From Myxococcus eversor (GTDB lineage: Bacteria; Myxococcota; Myxococcia; Myxococcales; Myxococcaceae), in NCBI RefSeq assembly GCF_010894455.1, contig NZ_JAAIXY010000004.1, positions 1 through 64,000 of the forward strand: a stretch of 64,000 nt of DNA, given 5' to 3'. Positions 53,344 to 62,869 of the stretch are shown here, piece by piece; the first letter of the stretch is position 1; each line of letters opens with the position of its first letter. Below the pieces are notes generated by a model that was not told the origin of the DNA, did not search any database, and worked only from the letters and a program-made list of their open reading frames with translations. The position numbers were made by a program, and so were the translations under genes.

Positions 53344-54375
53344 ATGAGCAACGACCTCTACGGGCTGTCTCGCGTCGTCGGAGAGAAGGGCGTGCTGCCG
53401 CAGCGTGCGCGGAAGCTGGACCCCTCGCTGCCGTGCCGCGACTCGGAGGTGCTCATCGACGTGGAGAGCCTCAACATCGACGCGGCGTCCTTCAAGCAGA
53501 TCAAGGGCGAGGTGGGGGGCGACGCCACGCGCATCGGCGAGCGCATCCAGGAGATCGTCCGGGAGCGGGGGAAGATGCAGAACCCCGTCACGGGCTCGGG
53601 CGGCATGCTGATTGGCCGGGTGAAGGAGATTGGCGCGAAGCACCCGGCGAAGGGGCAGCTCCAGATAGGAGACCGCATCGCCACCCTGGTCAGCCTGACG
53701 CTGACGCCGCTGGTGATTGACGAGGTGAAGGCCGTCCACGTGGACATCGACCGGGTGGACATCCGAGGGCACGCGCTGCTCTTCGCCAGTGGCATCTTCG
53801 CGAAGCTCCCGTCGGACATGCCGGACACGCTGGCGCTGGCGGCGCTGGACGTGTGTGGCGCGCCCGCGCTGGTGGCTCGGTACGTGCGTCCGGGCATGAC
53901 GGTGGCGGTGCTGGGCGCGGGCAAGAGCGGGGCGCTGTGTCTGGCGCAGGCGCGGCGCAACCTGGAGAGCCGGGGCAAGCTCATCGCGCTGGACGTGTCG
54001 CAGCCCGCGCTGGACATGTTGTCGGCCATTGGCCTGTGTGACGTGGCGCTGAAGGTGGATGCCACCCAGGGCGTGGACGTGATGGAGGCGGTGAGCCAGG
54101 CCACGGACGGGCAGCTCTGCGACCTGGTGGTGAACTGCGCCAGCGTGGGCAACACGGAGATGGCCACCATCCTCTCGGTGAAGGACGGCGGCACGGCCAT
54201 CTTCTTCTCCATGGCCACCAGCTTCACCACGGCGGCGCTCGGTGCCGAGGGCGTGGGCAAGGACGTCACCATGCTGGTGGGCAACGGCTACGTGCCCGGC
54301 CACGCCTCGCTGACGCTGGCGCTGCTGCGCACGGAGCCGGAGCTGCTCCAGCTCTTCGCCACGCGGTACGTCTGA
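53344..54375 (+). CDS. kdd: L-erythro-3,5-diaminohexanoate dehydrogenase
   Basis: A 343-residue NAD-dependent oxidative deaminase that turns 3,5-diaminohexanoate into 5-amino-3-oxohexanoate in lysine breakdown through aminomutases. The protein has the Kdd layout: an N-terminal barrel-like half with VESLNIDAASFKQI and GSGGMLIGRVKEIG, and a Rossmann half with VLGAGKSGALC and VNCASVGNTEMA. Start at ATG 53344 (GGGAG eight bases upstream); an in-frame upstream extension to 53209 looks non-coding. Its partners kamD, kamE, kal and kce lie 2.6 kb downstream beyond two minus-strand genes. Confidence 0.93.
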   Translation: MSNDLYGLSRVVGEKGVLPQRARKLDPSLPCRDSEVLIDVESLNIDAASFKQIKGEVGGDATRIGERIQEIVRERGKMQNPVTGSGGMLIGRVKEIGAKHPAKGQLQIGDRIATLVSLTLTPLVIDEVKAVHVDIDRVDIRGHALLFASGIFAKLPSDMPDTLALAALDVCGAPALVARYVRPGMTVAVLGAGKSGALCLAQARRNLESRGKLIALDVSQPALDMLSAIGLCDVALKVDATQGVDVMEAVSQATDGQLCDLVVNCASVGNTEMATILSVKDGGTAIFFSMATSFTTAALGAEGVGKDVTMLVGNGYVPGHASLTLALLRTEPELLQLFATRYV

Positions 54376-54399
54376 GCGAAGCGGGCGCTTCCGCCCGCG

Positions 54400-55020
54400 C
54401 TACCTCGCGGCGGAGGAGTCGCTCGGGGCCACGGGCGCGGGAGCGACGGGGGCCTGGGGCTCGGTCTGGGTGCGCGCCCAGTCGTCGACGCTCCGGCCGC
54501 TCGCGTCGCGAGCCTCGGGTGACGCGCCCTTCTCGCGGAGCTGGTCGACGACCTCCTGTCGTCCGAAGAGCGACGCGAACATCAGCGCCGTCTGGCCCAG
54601 GCTGTTGGCCTGGTCCACGGCGCAGGGCTGCTGGTTCAGCAGCGTGACGACGTCGCGGTAGCCCTTGAAGGCCGCGCCCATCAGTGCGGTGTTGCCGCGC
54701 TTGTCTCCCGCGCACGCATCCGCGCCGGCGGCGAGCAGCGCGCGCACGGTGTCCAGGTGGCCGTGGTACGCCGCGAGGATGAGCGGCGAGAAGCCTCTCG
54801 AGTCTCGCGCCTCCACGGGCGTGCCGGCCTTCAGCAATCCCGTGACGATCTCCGTATCGCCGACACGCGAGGCGGCGAGCAGGTAGTTCTCCGCCTCGCT
54901 CGTGGCCAGGAGGCGCCCCTGGGGCGCGGGCTCCGCGCGCAAGGAGAACCAGGCGGCGGTCAGCACCGCGCACACCAGCACCAGCAGGCCGAGGGCTCCG
55001 AGCAGCAACTTGCGAAACAT
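54400..55020 (-). CDS. Membrane-anchored ankyrin-repeat protein linked to catalase
   Basis: A 206-residue protein with an N-terminal membrane helix (5-27), four ankyrin repeats (about 45-180; GFSPLILAAYHGHLDTVRAL, KRGNTALMGAAFKG and SLGQTALMFASLFGRQ are clear) and a Pro/Ala-rich tail. GGAGG precedes the ATG. It lies 135 bp downstream of the catalase, same strand. Pairs of periplasmic catalase and an ankyrin protein (AnkB of Pseudomonas) are known, where the ankyrin protein supports catalase activity, so the same role is likely here. Confidence 0.9.
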   Translation of the reverse strand: MFRKLLLGALGLLVLVCAVLTAAWFSLRAEPAPQGRLLATSEAENYLLAASRVGDTEIVTGLLKAGTPVEARDSRGFSPLILAAYHGHLDTVRALLAAGADACAGDKRGNTALMGAAFKGYRDVVTLLNQQPCAVDQANSLGQTALMFASLFGRQEVVDQLREKGASPEARDASGRSVDDWARTQTEPQAPVAPAPVAPSDSSAAR

Positions 55021-55155
55021 GGTCGTCCTCCAGACGAAGTCGGCGGGAGAAGTCCGGGGCACGGGGGCGCGAGCTGGCCCATGCCCTGGTCTCCTCAAGA
55101 GGGGAGGGCCCCGGCGACACGCTGGCGCCGGGACCCGAGTGAAACACCGCGAGCG

Positions 55156-56688
55156 TCAGCGCGTGGCGAGGGGAGCCACGGCGGCCTTGGCGTCGTCCAC
55201 CTTCACGCCCACCGCGTTGGCCAGCTTCGTGCCGTACTCCGGGTTGGCGACGTAGAAGTGGCCGACCATGCGCGCCTTCACGCGGGCGTCGCGCACCTGG
55301 CCCAGGTCCGCGGCCAGGTTCTTCACCAGCCGGTCCTTCGCGGCGGCGTCGAGCGCCACGTAGAAGACGCCCGCCTGGGAGAAGTTGTCCGTCTTCTCGA
55401 TGGGCTGCTGCTGCGTGGTGCCGGACAGCGGGGCGCGCGAGAAGAGGTCGGCGGGGGACTCCTGCGACTCACGGGCGATGCTCGGCTCGTAGTTCACGTC
55501 CGACTTCGTGTTGGCGAAGTTCATCCCGCCAGCCTGGTTGTTGCTGTTCACCGAGGCGCGCGAGCGGTTGATGGGCAGGGACTGGTAGTTGGCGCCCACG
55601 CGGTAGCGCTGCGTGTCCGCGTAGGAGAAGAGCCGGCCCTGGAGGAGGCGGTCCTCGGAGGGCTCGATGCCGGAGGGCTGCACGCCGGGGGAGAACGCGG
55701 CCTGCTCGGTCTCCTCGAAGAAGTTGTCCGGCATCTTGTTGAGGATGAACTTGCCCAGCTTGACGGAGGGCACCTTGTCCTCCGGCCAGATCTTCGTCGG
55801 GTCCAACGGGTTGAACGCGAAGCCGTCCAGGTCCTTGGGGTCCAGCACCTGCGCGGACAGCTCCCACGCGGGGAACTTGCCCGCGCCAATGGACGCGTAC
55901 AGGTCGGAGGTGGCGTGCTGGTGGTCCTCGCCCGCGGTGCGCGCGGCCTCCTCGGAGGTCAGGCTCTTGATGCCCTGCTGCGAGGCCCAGTTGAACTTGA
56001 CGTAGCGGTACTCGCCCTTGGCGTTGACGAACTTGAAGGCGTGGACGCCGTGTCCGTTCATCTGGCGGTAGTTCGCCGGGATTCCGATGTCCGAGTACAG
56101 CTGCGTCAGCATGTGCGTGGACTCGGGGATGTGGGAGAAGAAGTCGAAGAAGCGGTTCGGGTCCTGCTTGTTGTTGATGGGCGACGGCTTCAGCGAGTGC
56201 ACCATGTCCGGGAACTTGATGGCGTCGCGGATGAAGAAGATGGGCAGGTTGTTGCCCACCAGGTCCCAGTTGCCCTCGTCCGTGTAGAACTTGAGCGCGA
56301 AGCCGCGAGGATCCCGCAGCGTCTCCGGCGAGCCGGACGGATGGATGACGGTGGAGAAGCGGACGAACATGGGCGTCTTCTTCCCCTTGCTGGAGAAGAC
56401 GGACGCGCGCGTCAGGTTGGAGAAGTTGCCATAGCTCTCGAAGACACCGTAGGCGCCCGTGCCACGCGCGTGGACGACGCGCTCGGGAATGCGCTCACGG
56501 TCGAACCGGGCCAGCTTCTCGATGAGGTGGAAGTCCTCCAGCAGGATGCCGCCGCGCGGGCCGGCCGTCTTGGAGCTCTGATTGGTGCCCACGGCGGCAC
56601 CGGTGTCCGTGGTGAGGGGCGGCGGATTGGCGGCGAAGGCCGGAACACTGAGCAGCGCGGCCGTCAGCAACAGGGAACGGGTTTTCAT
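55156..56688 (-). CDS. Periplasmic heme catalase
   Basis: A 510-residue monofunctional catalase with a Sec signal peptide (cut after AFAA, residue 20), so it detoxifies hydrogen peroxide in the periplasm. Distal His in RVVHARGTGAYG, Asn in LVGNNLPIFFIRD and proximal heme Tyr in FSYADTQRYRVG are all present; length fits the small-subunit catalases. The ATG at 56688 follows GGAGA. It shares a 259-bp divergent region with kamD, which contains three CACCG-N6-CGGTG dyads. Confidence 0.95.
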   Translation of the reverse strand: MKTRSLLLTAALLSVPAFAANPPPLTTDTGAAVGTNQSSKTAGPRGGILLEDFHLIEKLARFDRERIPERVVHARGTGAYGVFESYGNFSNLTRASVFSSKGKKTPMFVRFSTVIHPSGSPETLRDPRGFALKFYTDEGNWDLVGNNLPIFFIRDAIKFPDMVHSLKPSPINNKQDPNRFFDFFSHIPESTHMLTQLYSDIGIPANYRQMNGHGVHAFKFVNAKGEYRYVKFNWASQQGIKSLTSEEAARTAGEDHQHATSDLYASIGAGKFPAWELSAQVLDPKDLDGFAFNPLDPTKIWPEDKVPSVKLGKFILNKMPDNFFEETEQAAFSPGVQPSGIEPSEDRLLQGRLFSYADTQRYRVGANYQSLPINRSRASVNSNNQAGGMNFANTKSDVNYEPSIARESQESPADLFSRAPLSGTTQQQPIEKTDNFSQAGVFYVALDAAAKDRLVKNLAADLGQVRDARVKARMVGHFYVANPEYGTKLANAVGVKVDDAKAAVAPLATR

Positions 56689-56796
56689 GCGAAGTCTCCT
56701 CTCGGGGGATGAGGCGCCCCGCTCCAGAGCACGCGCCGTGCCGTTCCTTGGAATCCAATAACTCCAACGGGTTGCCGTGTCGCCAATCGCGGCGCT

Positions 56797-56856
56797 CACC
56801 GGCATATCGGTGGAAACACCGCCGGCTCGGTGGGGTGGATCACCGTTTTTTCGGTG
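56797..56856. promoter_or_regulatory. Array of three CACCG-N6-CGGTG operators
   Basis: Three exact inverted repeats CACCG-N6-CGGTG lie at 56797-56812, 56817-56832 and 56841-56856, start-to-start spacings 20 and 24 bp, about two helical turns each. The base before CGGTG is T in all three. A GATAAT hexamer at 56873-56878 could be the kamD -10, placing the third dyad over its -35. On the other strand TTGGCG-N17-AGTTAT is a possible catalase promoter. The array most likely binds one dimeric regulator that controls kamD, the catalase or both. Confidence 0.6.
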
Positions 56857-56947
56857 CGGACGTTTCCCAACCGATAATGCGGTGCGGCAGCGCGTTCGGG
56901 TATGCTTCGGCGCTTCCTGTAGGCGTTCGGGCGGGTAAGGTGCGCCC

Positions 56948-58498
56948 ATGCCAGGCCCGTTCATTGACGACGCGCAGATTGCGCATGCGCGCACTCTGGC
57001 GGAGGAGATCGTCAACCCGATCTTCGACCTCATCCGCCGCAACACCACTGTATCGATTGAGCGCACCGTGTTGCGCTTCTTCGGAATCTCCGGGGCAGGC
57101 GCGCGAGGGGTGCCGCTCGCCAACCTGATGGTCGACAAGCTCAAGGCCGCCGGGGTGCTCAACCGGGGCGCCGCCTATTGGTATGGCCGGGCGCTCCACC
57201 TGGGCGCCAAGAGCCCGCTGGAGGCCGTGGAGCGGCTGACGGCGCTGCCGACGGACAAGCTCGGTCCGCTGTCTCCGGAAGTCGAGCAGAACCTCCGTGC
57301 CGAGGTCCGCGCCGAGGCCCGCTCCGCGCTGGAGGACATGAAGTCCCGCCTCGCCGCGCGCGATGCGCTCCGCCAGCAGTTCCCCATGTCGCCGGCGCCG
57401 CACAAGTACGTCATCGTCGCCACCGGCAACATCTACGACGACGTGGACCAGGCTCGGGCCGCGGCCCAGGCGGGCGCGGACGTCATCGCCGTCATCCGCT
57501 CCACCGCGCAGTCCCTGTTGGACTACGTGCCTCACGGCGCGACGACGGAGGGCTACGGCGGCACGTACGCCACCCAGGAGAACTTCCGCATCATGCGCGA
57601 GGCCCTGGATGAGGAGAGCATCAAGCTCAAGCGCTACATCCAGCTCACCAACTACTCGTCCGGCCTGTGCATGTCGGAGATCGCCTTCTGCGCGGCCTAC
57701 GAGAAGCTGGACATGCTGCTCAACGACGCGATGTACGGAATCCTCTTCCGTGACATCAACATGCGGCGCACGTTCATCGACCAGTACTTCAGCCGCCGCA
57801 TCTGCGCGCTCGCCGGCATCATCATCAACACCGGCGAGGACAACTACATCACCACGGCGGACGCGTTCGACGCGGCGCACACCGTCATCGCCAGCCAGTT
57901 CATCAACGAGTGCTTCGCCAAGCGCGCGGGCCTCAAGGACTGGCAGCTGGGCATCGGCCACTCGTACGAAATCGACCCGTACCGGGACGACACGCTCCTG
58001 TTGGAGTTGTCGCAGGCGATGCTGGTGCGCCGCTGCTTCCCGGACGCGCCGCTGAAGTACATGCCGCCCACCAAGCACAAGGAGACGGACATCTTCTTCA
58101 GCCACGCGTACGACGTGATGGCGGACCTGGTGGCCATCTGGACGAAGCAGGGCATCCAACTGCTCGGCATGATGACGGAGGCCATGCACACGCCGCTGCT
58201 CGCGGACCGGTTCGTGGCGCTCAAGTCCGCCAACTACATCCACCGCGCGGCGCGGGGCATCGACGAGGAGTTCACCGTCCGCGAGGACGGGAAGATCGCC
58301 AACCGGGCCCGCGAGGTGTTCGGCCAGGCGATGAAGCTGCTCCAGGAGTGCCGCGACGAAGGCATGGTGGCGGCCATTGGCAAGGGTCACTTCGGCGACG
58401 TGAAGCGCGAGGAGACCGGCGGCAAGGGGTTGGACGGCGTGATGGAGAAGGCTCCCGATTACTTCAACCCGTTCCTGGAAATCCTGGAGGCAACATGA
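56948..58498 (+). CDS. kamD: Lysine 5,6-aminomutase alpha subunit
   Basis: A 516-residue large subunit of the adenosylcobalamin- and PLP-dependent aminomutase that moves the terminal amino group of (beta-)lysine to C5. The chain matches the KamD type in length and style: a TIM-barrel core with YVIVATGNIYDDVDQARAAA, VPHGATTEGYGGTYATQENF, and GIGHSYEIDPYRDDT-like GHSYEIDPYRDDTLLLE. First gene of the kamD-x-kamE-kal-kce operon; its TGA overlaps the next ATG. Lysine 2,3-aminomutase (kamA), needed for the full pathway from L-lysine, is not in the window. Confidence 0.93.
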   Translation: MPGPFIDDAQIAHARTLAEEIVNPIFDLIRRNTTVSIERTVLRFFGISGAGARGVPLANLMVDKLKAAGVLNRGAAYWYGRALHLGAKSPLEAVERLTALPTDKLGPLSPEVEQNLRAEVRAEARSALEDMKSRLAARDALRQQFPMSPAPHKYVIVATGNIYDDVDQARAAAQAGADVIAVIRSTAQSLLDYVPHGATTEGYGGTYATQENFRIMREALDEESIKLKRYIQLTNYSSGLCMSEIAFCAAYEKLDMLLNDAMYGILFRDINMRRTFIDQYFSRRICALAGIIINTGEDNYITTADAFDAAHTVIASQFINECFAKRAGLKDWQLGIGHSYEIDPYRDDTLLLELSQAMLVRRCFPDAPLKYMPPTKHKETDIFFSHAYDVMADLVAIWTKQGIQLLGMMTEAMHTPLLADRFVALKSANYIHRAARGIDEEFTVREDGKIANRAREVFGQAMKLLQECRDEGMVAAIGKGHFGDVKREETGGKGLDGVMEKAPDYFNPFLEILEAT

Positions 58499-58971
58499 TG
58501 CTCGGTACCATCCTGACCGTGGTGATGGCCGCTGGCGGTTCGGCGGACTCGCTGGCGCAGTTCCAGGTGAAGAACGTGGGCGTGCAGGTGCCCGCCGCGT
58601 GGAACCGCTCCGCCGAGGACGGGACGACGAAGTTCACCGCGCCCAGCGGCGACGCGTACTTCCTGGTGGACGTGGGCTCGGTGCAGACGGCGGGCATGAA
58701 GGCCCAGGTCTGCGTGGACAAGATTGTCGCCAGCATCGGCGGCGCCAACTGGGTGGCCCTCAAGGTGGGCGGGCAGCCGGCGGCGAAGCGGTTGGACTCG
58801 GACAATTCGACGAACGGCGGGGTGGTGGACACGGTGACGTACGTCGGGTGCGATGGGCGCACGACGTGGTCCGTCGTCTTCCACATGGAGCAGGCCAAGA
58901 AGGACCGCTTCGCCGCGCTGGCCGACAAGGTGGGCACCAGCGTGAAGATTCAGCGGGGCATGGGGAAATGA
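58495..58971 (+). CDS. Small exported protein inserted in the kam operon
   Basis: A 158-residue protein with a short signal peptide (LGTILTVVMAAGGSA). The mature domain looks like a small alpha/beta fold with two cysteines (AQVCVDKI, YVGCDGRT): VQVPAAWNRSAEDG, YFLVDVGSV, WSVVFHM and KDRFAALADKV. The start ATGATG overlaps the kamD stop, and it ends four bases before kamE, so it is firmly in the operon. No known lysine-pathway role exists for such a protein. I do not recognise the family, and its export sits oddly with the cytoplasmic neighbours. Confidence 0.8.
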   Translation: MMLGTILTVVMAAGGSADSLAQFQVKNVGVQVPAAWNRSAEDGTTKFTAPSGDAYFLVDVGSVQTAGMKAQVCVDKIVASIGGANWVALKVGGQPAAKRLDSDNSTNGGVVDTVTYVGCDGRTTWSVVFHMEQAKKDRFAALADKVGTSVKIQRGMGK

Positions 58972-58975
58972 GCCG

Positions 58976-59761
58976 ATGGTGAAGCCCAGCAAGCAGATCA
59001 TCCGTCCCTACGGAGACCGTCGGGACGACGGCGTCGTGCAGCTCTCGTTCACGCTGCCGGTGCCCCTGTCGGAGAAGGCCAAGGAGGCCGCCGCCGTCTT
59101 CACGAAGAAGATGGGGTTCTCCGACGTCAAGGTCGCCGCGGCCGAGCGCGCCGCGGACAACTACACGTTCTTCATCGTGTACGCCCGCTCGGGCATGTAC
59201 CTGGACTACGCCGAAATCGACGTGCCGGAAGTCGTCGTGAAGAAGATGTCCTTCGACGACCTCAACGCCTTCATCAAGGAGAAGGTCGGCCGTCGCATCG
59301 TCGTGTTCGGCGCGTGCACCGGCACGGACACGCACACGGTGGGAATCGACGCCATCCTGAACATGAAGGGCTACGCGGGCGACTACGGCCTGGAGCGCTA
59401 CCCCGGGTTCGAGGCGTTCAACCTGGGCAGCCAGGTGCCCAACGAGGACCTCATCAAGAAGGCCCTGGCGAAGAACGCCGACGCCATCCTGGTGAGCCAG
59501 GTCGTCACGCAGCGCGACGTGCACAAGGACAACTCCCGGCACTTCATCGACGCGGCGAAGGCGGCGGGCATCCACGGCAAGGTGCAGCTCCTCCTGGGCG
59601 GCCCGCGCGTGGACCACAAGCTGGCGCTGGAGCTGGGCTTCGACGCCGGCTTCGGTCCCGGCACCAAGCCGTCCGACGTGGCCAACTACATCGTCCACGC
59701 GCTCCTGAAGAAGGAAGGCAAGGAGCCGAAGGACGCCCACTACCAGGGAGAGCCGACGTGA
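58976..59761 (+). CDS. kamE: Lysine 5,6-aminomutase beta subunit, cobalamin-binding
   Basis: A 261-residue small subunit. N-terminal dimerisation part ([19 protein letters not shown], matching KamE), then a B12-binding Rossmann domain with the base-off motif DTHTVG in [16 protein letters not shown] near 118. The lysine in [10 protein letters not shown] is the probable PLP anchor. [12 protein letters not shown] and [10 protein letters not shown] complete the domain. It forms the active enzyme with KamD. Its stop overlaps the kal start. Confidence 0.94.
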   Translation: MVKPSKQIIRPYGDRRDDGVVQLSFTLPVPLSEKAKEAAAVFTKKMGFSDVKVAAAERAADNYTFFIVYARSGMYLDYAEIDVPEVVVKKMSFDDLNAFIKEKVGRRIVVFGACTGTDTHTVGIDAILNMKGYAGDYGLERYPGFEAFNLGSQVPNEDLIKKALAKNADAILVSQVVTQRDVHKDNSRHFIDAAKAAGIHGKVQLLLGGPRVDHKLALELGFDAGFGPGTKPSDVANYIVHALLKKEGKEPKDAHYQGEPT

Positions 59762-60156
59762 GCACTGGGACGAAGGCCATCATCCGCCTGCGCATGAGCA
59801 GTCACGATGCGCACTACGGCGGCAACCTGGTGGACGGGGCGCGGATGCTCGGCCTGTTCGGCGACGTGGCCACGGAGCTGTGCATCCGGGCGGACGGCGA
59901 CGAGGGGCTGTTCCGCGCGTACGACTCGGTGGAGTTCCTGGCCCCGGTGTACGCGGGGGACTTCATCGAGGCGGAGGGCGAAATCATCAGCGCGGGCAAC
60001 ACGTCGCGGAAGATGCGCTTCGAGGCCCGCAAGGTCATCCGGCCCCGCACGGATGTGAATGATTCGGCGGCGGACCTGTTGCCGGAGCCCATCGTCGTGT
60101 GCCGTGCTTCGGGCACCTGCGTGGTTCCCAAGGACAAGCAGCGAGGCCAGCGATGA
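59758..60156 (+). CDS. kal: 3-aminobutyryl-CoA ammonia lyase
   Basis: A 132-residue hot-dog-fold enzyme that removes ammonia from 3-aminobutyryl-CoA to give crotonyl-CoA, a late step of the lysine aminomutase pathway. Start at GTG 59758 (AGGGAGA six bases upstream), overlapping the kamE stop by 4 nt. [20 protein letters not shown] carries the active-site Asp region, and [19 protein letters not shown] the hot-dog strand pair. Position between kamE and kce supports the name. Confidence 0.9.
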   Translation: MSTGTKAIIRLRMSSHDAHYGGNLVDGARMLGLFGDVATELCIRADGDEGLFRAYDSVEFLAPVYAGDFIEAEGEIISAGNTSRKMRFEARKVIRPRTDVNDSAADLLPEPIVVCRASGTCVVPKDKQRGQR

Positions 60157-60980
60157 GCACTCCCATGGTCATCACCGCGGCGATGGTCGGCGCGGAGACG
60201 ACGCGCGAGCAGACGCCGCACCTGCCCATCACCGCCGATGAAATCGCGGAAGACGCCGTGCGCTGTCGCGAGGCCGGCGCGGCGATGGTGCACCTGCACG
60301 TGCGCACCGCGGACGGCAAGCCGTCCCAGGACGCGGAGCTGTTCCGGGCCGCCATCCGCGCCATCCGCAAGCGCACCGATGTCCTCATCCAGACGTCCAC
60401 CGGTGGCGCGGTGGGCATGACGGTGGACCAGCGCTGTGGTCCGCTGACGCTCACGGGAGAGGACAGGCCGGACATGGCCACGCTCACCACGGGCACGGTG
60501 AACTTCGGCGAAGAGGTGTTCTGGAACCCGCGTCCCCTGGTGCGGGACATCGCGAAGCGCATCCGCGCGCTGGGCCTCCGGCCGGAGCTGGAGTGCTTCG
60601 ACGTGGGCATGCTCGACGAGGCCCGCTATCTGGCGAAGGAGGGCCTGGTGGACCTGCCGGCGCACTTCGACTTCGTGCTCGGCGTGCCGGGTACGCTGCA
60701 GGCGCGGCCGGAGGTGCTGGACTTCATGATTGCCTCGCTGCCGGAGGGGAGCACCTGGACGGTGGCCGCGGTGGGCCGTCACCAGCTCCCGTTCGTGGAC
60801 GAGGCGGCGAAGCGCGGCGGCAACGCGCGGGTGGGTCTGGAGGACAACATCTACGTGTCCAAGGGCGTGCTCGCGAAGGGCAACTGGGAGCTGGTGGCCG
60901 AGGCCGCCAAACGGGCTCGGGCCCACGGCCGCGAGCCAGCCACGCCGGAGCAGGCGCGCAAGCTGCTGCGCCTGAGCTGA
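60153..60980 (+). CDS. kce: 3-keto-5-aminohexanoate cleavage enzyme
   Basis: A 275-residue BKACE-family TIM barrel that condenses 5-amino-3-oxohexanoate with acetyl-CoA and cleaves it to acetoacetate and 3-aminobutyryl-CoA. The zinc ligands HLH in [16 protein letters not shown], an acid in [10 protein letters not shown], and [10 protein letters not shown] near the end are all present. ATGA overlap with kal, and a strong terminator 8 bp after its stop, mark it as the last gene of the operon. Confidence 0.94.
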   Translation: MSTPMVITAAMVGAETTREQTPHLPITADEIAEDAVRCREAGAAMVHLHVRTADGKPSQDAELFRAAIRAIRKRTDVLIQTSTGGAVGMTVDQRCGPLTLTGEDRPDMATLTTGTVNFGEEVFWNPRPLVRDIAKRIRALGLRPELECFDVGMLDEARYLAKEGLVDLPAHFDFVLGVPGTLQARPEVLDFMIASLPEGSTWTVAAVGRHQLPFVDEAAKRGGNARVGLEDNIYVSKGVLAKGNWELVAEAAKRARAHGREPATPEQARKLLRLS

Positions 60981-60988
60981 TGCACTCC

Positions 60989-61026
60989 GACGCCGACGCG
61001 CTCTTGCCGCGTCGGCGTCTTCTTTT
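60989..61026 (+). terminator. Intrinsic terminator of the kam operon
   Basis: GACGCCGACGCG (60989-61000) and CGCGTCGGCGTC (61008-61019) form a perfect 12-bp stem with a 7-nt loop, followed by TTCTTTT. The clearest factor-independent terminator in the window. Confidence 0.85.
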
Positions 61027-61131
61027 CCATGTCAGCAATCACGGGCCCCTCGCGTCGGCAGCCGCCGGACGCCACCCGTCTGCCCGGATTCCGGCGCGAC
61101 GGGGCCCCAAGTCTTCCGAGGAGCCATCTGA

Positions 61132-61908
61132 ATGGACACGGAGCTGAAGGGCAAAGGCATCCTGGTGACGGGCGGCGCGGGAGGTATCGGCACCGCGCTC
61201 GTCCGAGCGTTCTCCGAAGAAGGCGCGAAGGTGGCGGTGCACTACCGCTCCCGCGAAGCCCAGGCGCGAGCGCTTGCGCAAGAAGTGGGCGGCGCGGCGG
61301 TGGGCGCGGACCTGACGGTGGAGGCGGAGGTGGATGCCCTCGTGCCCGCGTCGGTGGCCGCGCTGGGCCGGCTGGACGTGCTGGTGTGCAACGCGGGCGT
61401 GTGGCCCGCCCCGGATGAGCCTGTCTGGCAGATGTCGCTGGAGCGCTGGCGTCGGACGCTCGCGGAGAACCTGGACAGCGTCTTCCTGTGTTGCCGTGCG
61501 TTCCTCCGGCACGTGTCCACCACGGGCGTGGGCAACATCGTCATCATCAGCTCCACGGCGGGCCTGTTCGGCGAGGCCGGGCACTCCGACTACGCGGCGG
61601 CGAAGGGCGCGCTGGCGAACGGCTTCGTGCGCAGCCTGAAGAACGAGCTGGGCCGCATCGCCCCGCTGGGCCGGGTCAACGTGGTGTGCCCCGGCTGGAC
61701 GGCGGTGGACCGCAACCGCTCCAAGCTGGAGGGCGAGGGGTTCGTGAAGCGGGTGACGCGCACCATGCCGCTGCGCAAGGTGGGCCAGCCCGAGGATGTC
61801 GCGCGCGTGGTGGTGACGCTCGCATCGGATCGCATCTCCGGCCACGTGACGGGTGAGGTCATCACCGTGGCGGGAGGCATGGAAGGAAGGGTGCTTCATG
61901 ACGACTGA
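61132..61908 (+). CDS. Short-chain dehydrogenase/reductase
   Basis: A 258-residue classical [16 protein letters not shown] cofactor motif near 12, [17 protein letters not shown] with the catalytic Ser, and the YAAAKGA Tyr/Lys pair. [11 protein letters not shown] follows. The VHYRSREA stretch after the second strand suggests NADPH preference. Family resembles FabG-like 3-ketoacyl reductases and similar alcohol dehydrogenases; the substrate is not evident. It overlaps the next gene by 11 nt. Confidence 0.92.
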   Translation: MDTELKGKGILVTGGAGGIGTALVRAFSEEGAKVAVHYRSREAQARALAQEVGGAAVGADLTVEAEVDALVPASVAALGRLDVLVCNAGVWPAPDEPVWQMSLERWRRTLAENLDSVFLCCRAFLRHVSTTGVGNIVIISSTAGLFGEAGHSDYAAAKGALANGFVRSLKNELGRIAPLGRVNVVCPGWTAVDRNRSKLEGEGFVKRVTRTMPLRKVGQPEDVARVVVTLASDRISGHVTGEVITVAGGMEGRVLHDD

Positions 61909-62692
61909 GTCGATGGACGTGCGGAAATACAACCGCGAGGCGTGGGACCGGCAGGTGTCGGTGGGAGACAGGTGGACTGTTCCGGTGACGCCGGAGGTCA
62001 TCGCCGCGGCGAGGCGCGGGGAGTGGAGCATCGTGCTCACGCCCACCAAGCCGGTGCCGCGCGAGTGGTTCGGTGAAGTCGCTGGAAAGCGGGTGCTGTG
62101 CCTGGCGGGTGCGGGCGGACAGCAGGCGCCCGTGCTGGCGGCGGCGGGCGCGAGGGTGACGGTGCTGGACAACTCGCCCGCGCAGTTGGGGCAGGACCGC
62201 AAGGTGGCGGAGCGGGAGGGCCTGGAGCTGCGGCTGGTGGAGGGGGACATGAAGGACCTCTCCGTGTTCGAGGACGGCGGCTTCGACCTCATCTTCCACC
62301 CGTGCTCCAACGCCTTCGTGGATGACGTACGGCCCGTCTGGCGAGAGGCCTTCCGCGTGTTGCGCCCAGGCGGAGTGCTCCTGTCGGGCATCAGCAATCC
62401 GGTCATCTTCCTGTTCGACCCGGACCTCCAGGAGCAGGGGGTGATGCAGCTCAAGTACAAGATGCCGTACTCGGACTTCACCAGCCTCACGGACGCCGAG
62501 CGCCGCCGGTACACCGACAAGGGTGAGCCCCTCTGCGTGGGACACTCGCTCCAGGACCAGTTGGGCGGACAGCTCGACGCGGGCTTCCTCCTGGCGGGCC
62601 TGTTCGAGGACCGGCACGTCGCGGGCGACAAGCTCTCCGAGCACTTCGACGGCTTCATCGCCACCCGCGCCGTGAAGCCGGGCGCGCCCTGA
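61898..62692 (+). CDS. Class I SAM-dependent methyltransferase
   Basis: A 264-residue methyltransferase. Motif [17 protein letters not shown] near 64 binds [14 protein letters not shown] gives the acidic residue at the end of strand 2, GDMKDLSVF and [13 protein letters not shown] complete the fold, and [11 protein letters not shown] is motif III. Style of small-molecule methyltransferases of the UbiE/Methyltransf_11 group. The overlapping start shows co-expression with the SDR, so the two may modify the same metabolite. Confidence 0.9.
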   Translation: MTTESMDVRKYNREAWDRQVSVGDRWTVPVTPEVIAAARRGEWSIVLTPTKPVPREWFGEVAGKRVLCLAGAGGQQAPVLAAAGARVTVLDNSPAQLGQDRKVAEREGLELRLVEGDMKDLSVFEDGGFDLIFHPCSNAFVDDVRPVWREAFRVLRPGGVLLSGISNPVIFLFDPDLQEQGVMQLKYKMPYSDFTSLTDAERRRYTDKGEPLCVGHSLQDQLGGQLDAGFLLAGLFEDRHVAGDKLSEHFDGFIATRAVKPGAP

Positions 62693-62869
62693 GCATGTAG
62701 GGGTGGTGACTGGACGGAGGGCGGGCAGGCGGTAGGGGAGGGGACCTGCTCCCACCGGGTGCCGGCGGCGTGGATTTAACCTTCTTCTCCACGCGGGGTT
62801 CTTCCTGGCAACGAGGACGCGAGCGGGTGTGCCGCTCGCGTCCAGTTCCACCGACTGGAGAGTCCCACC

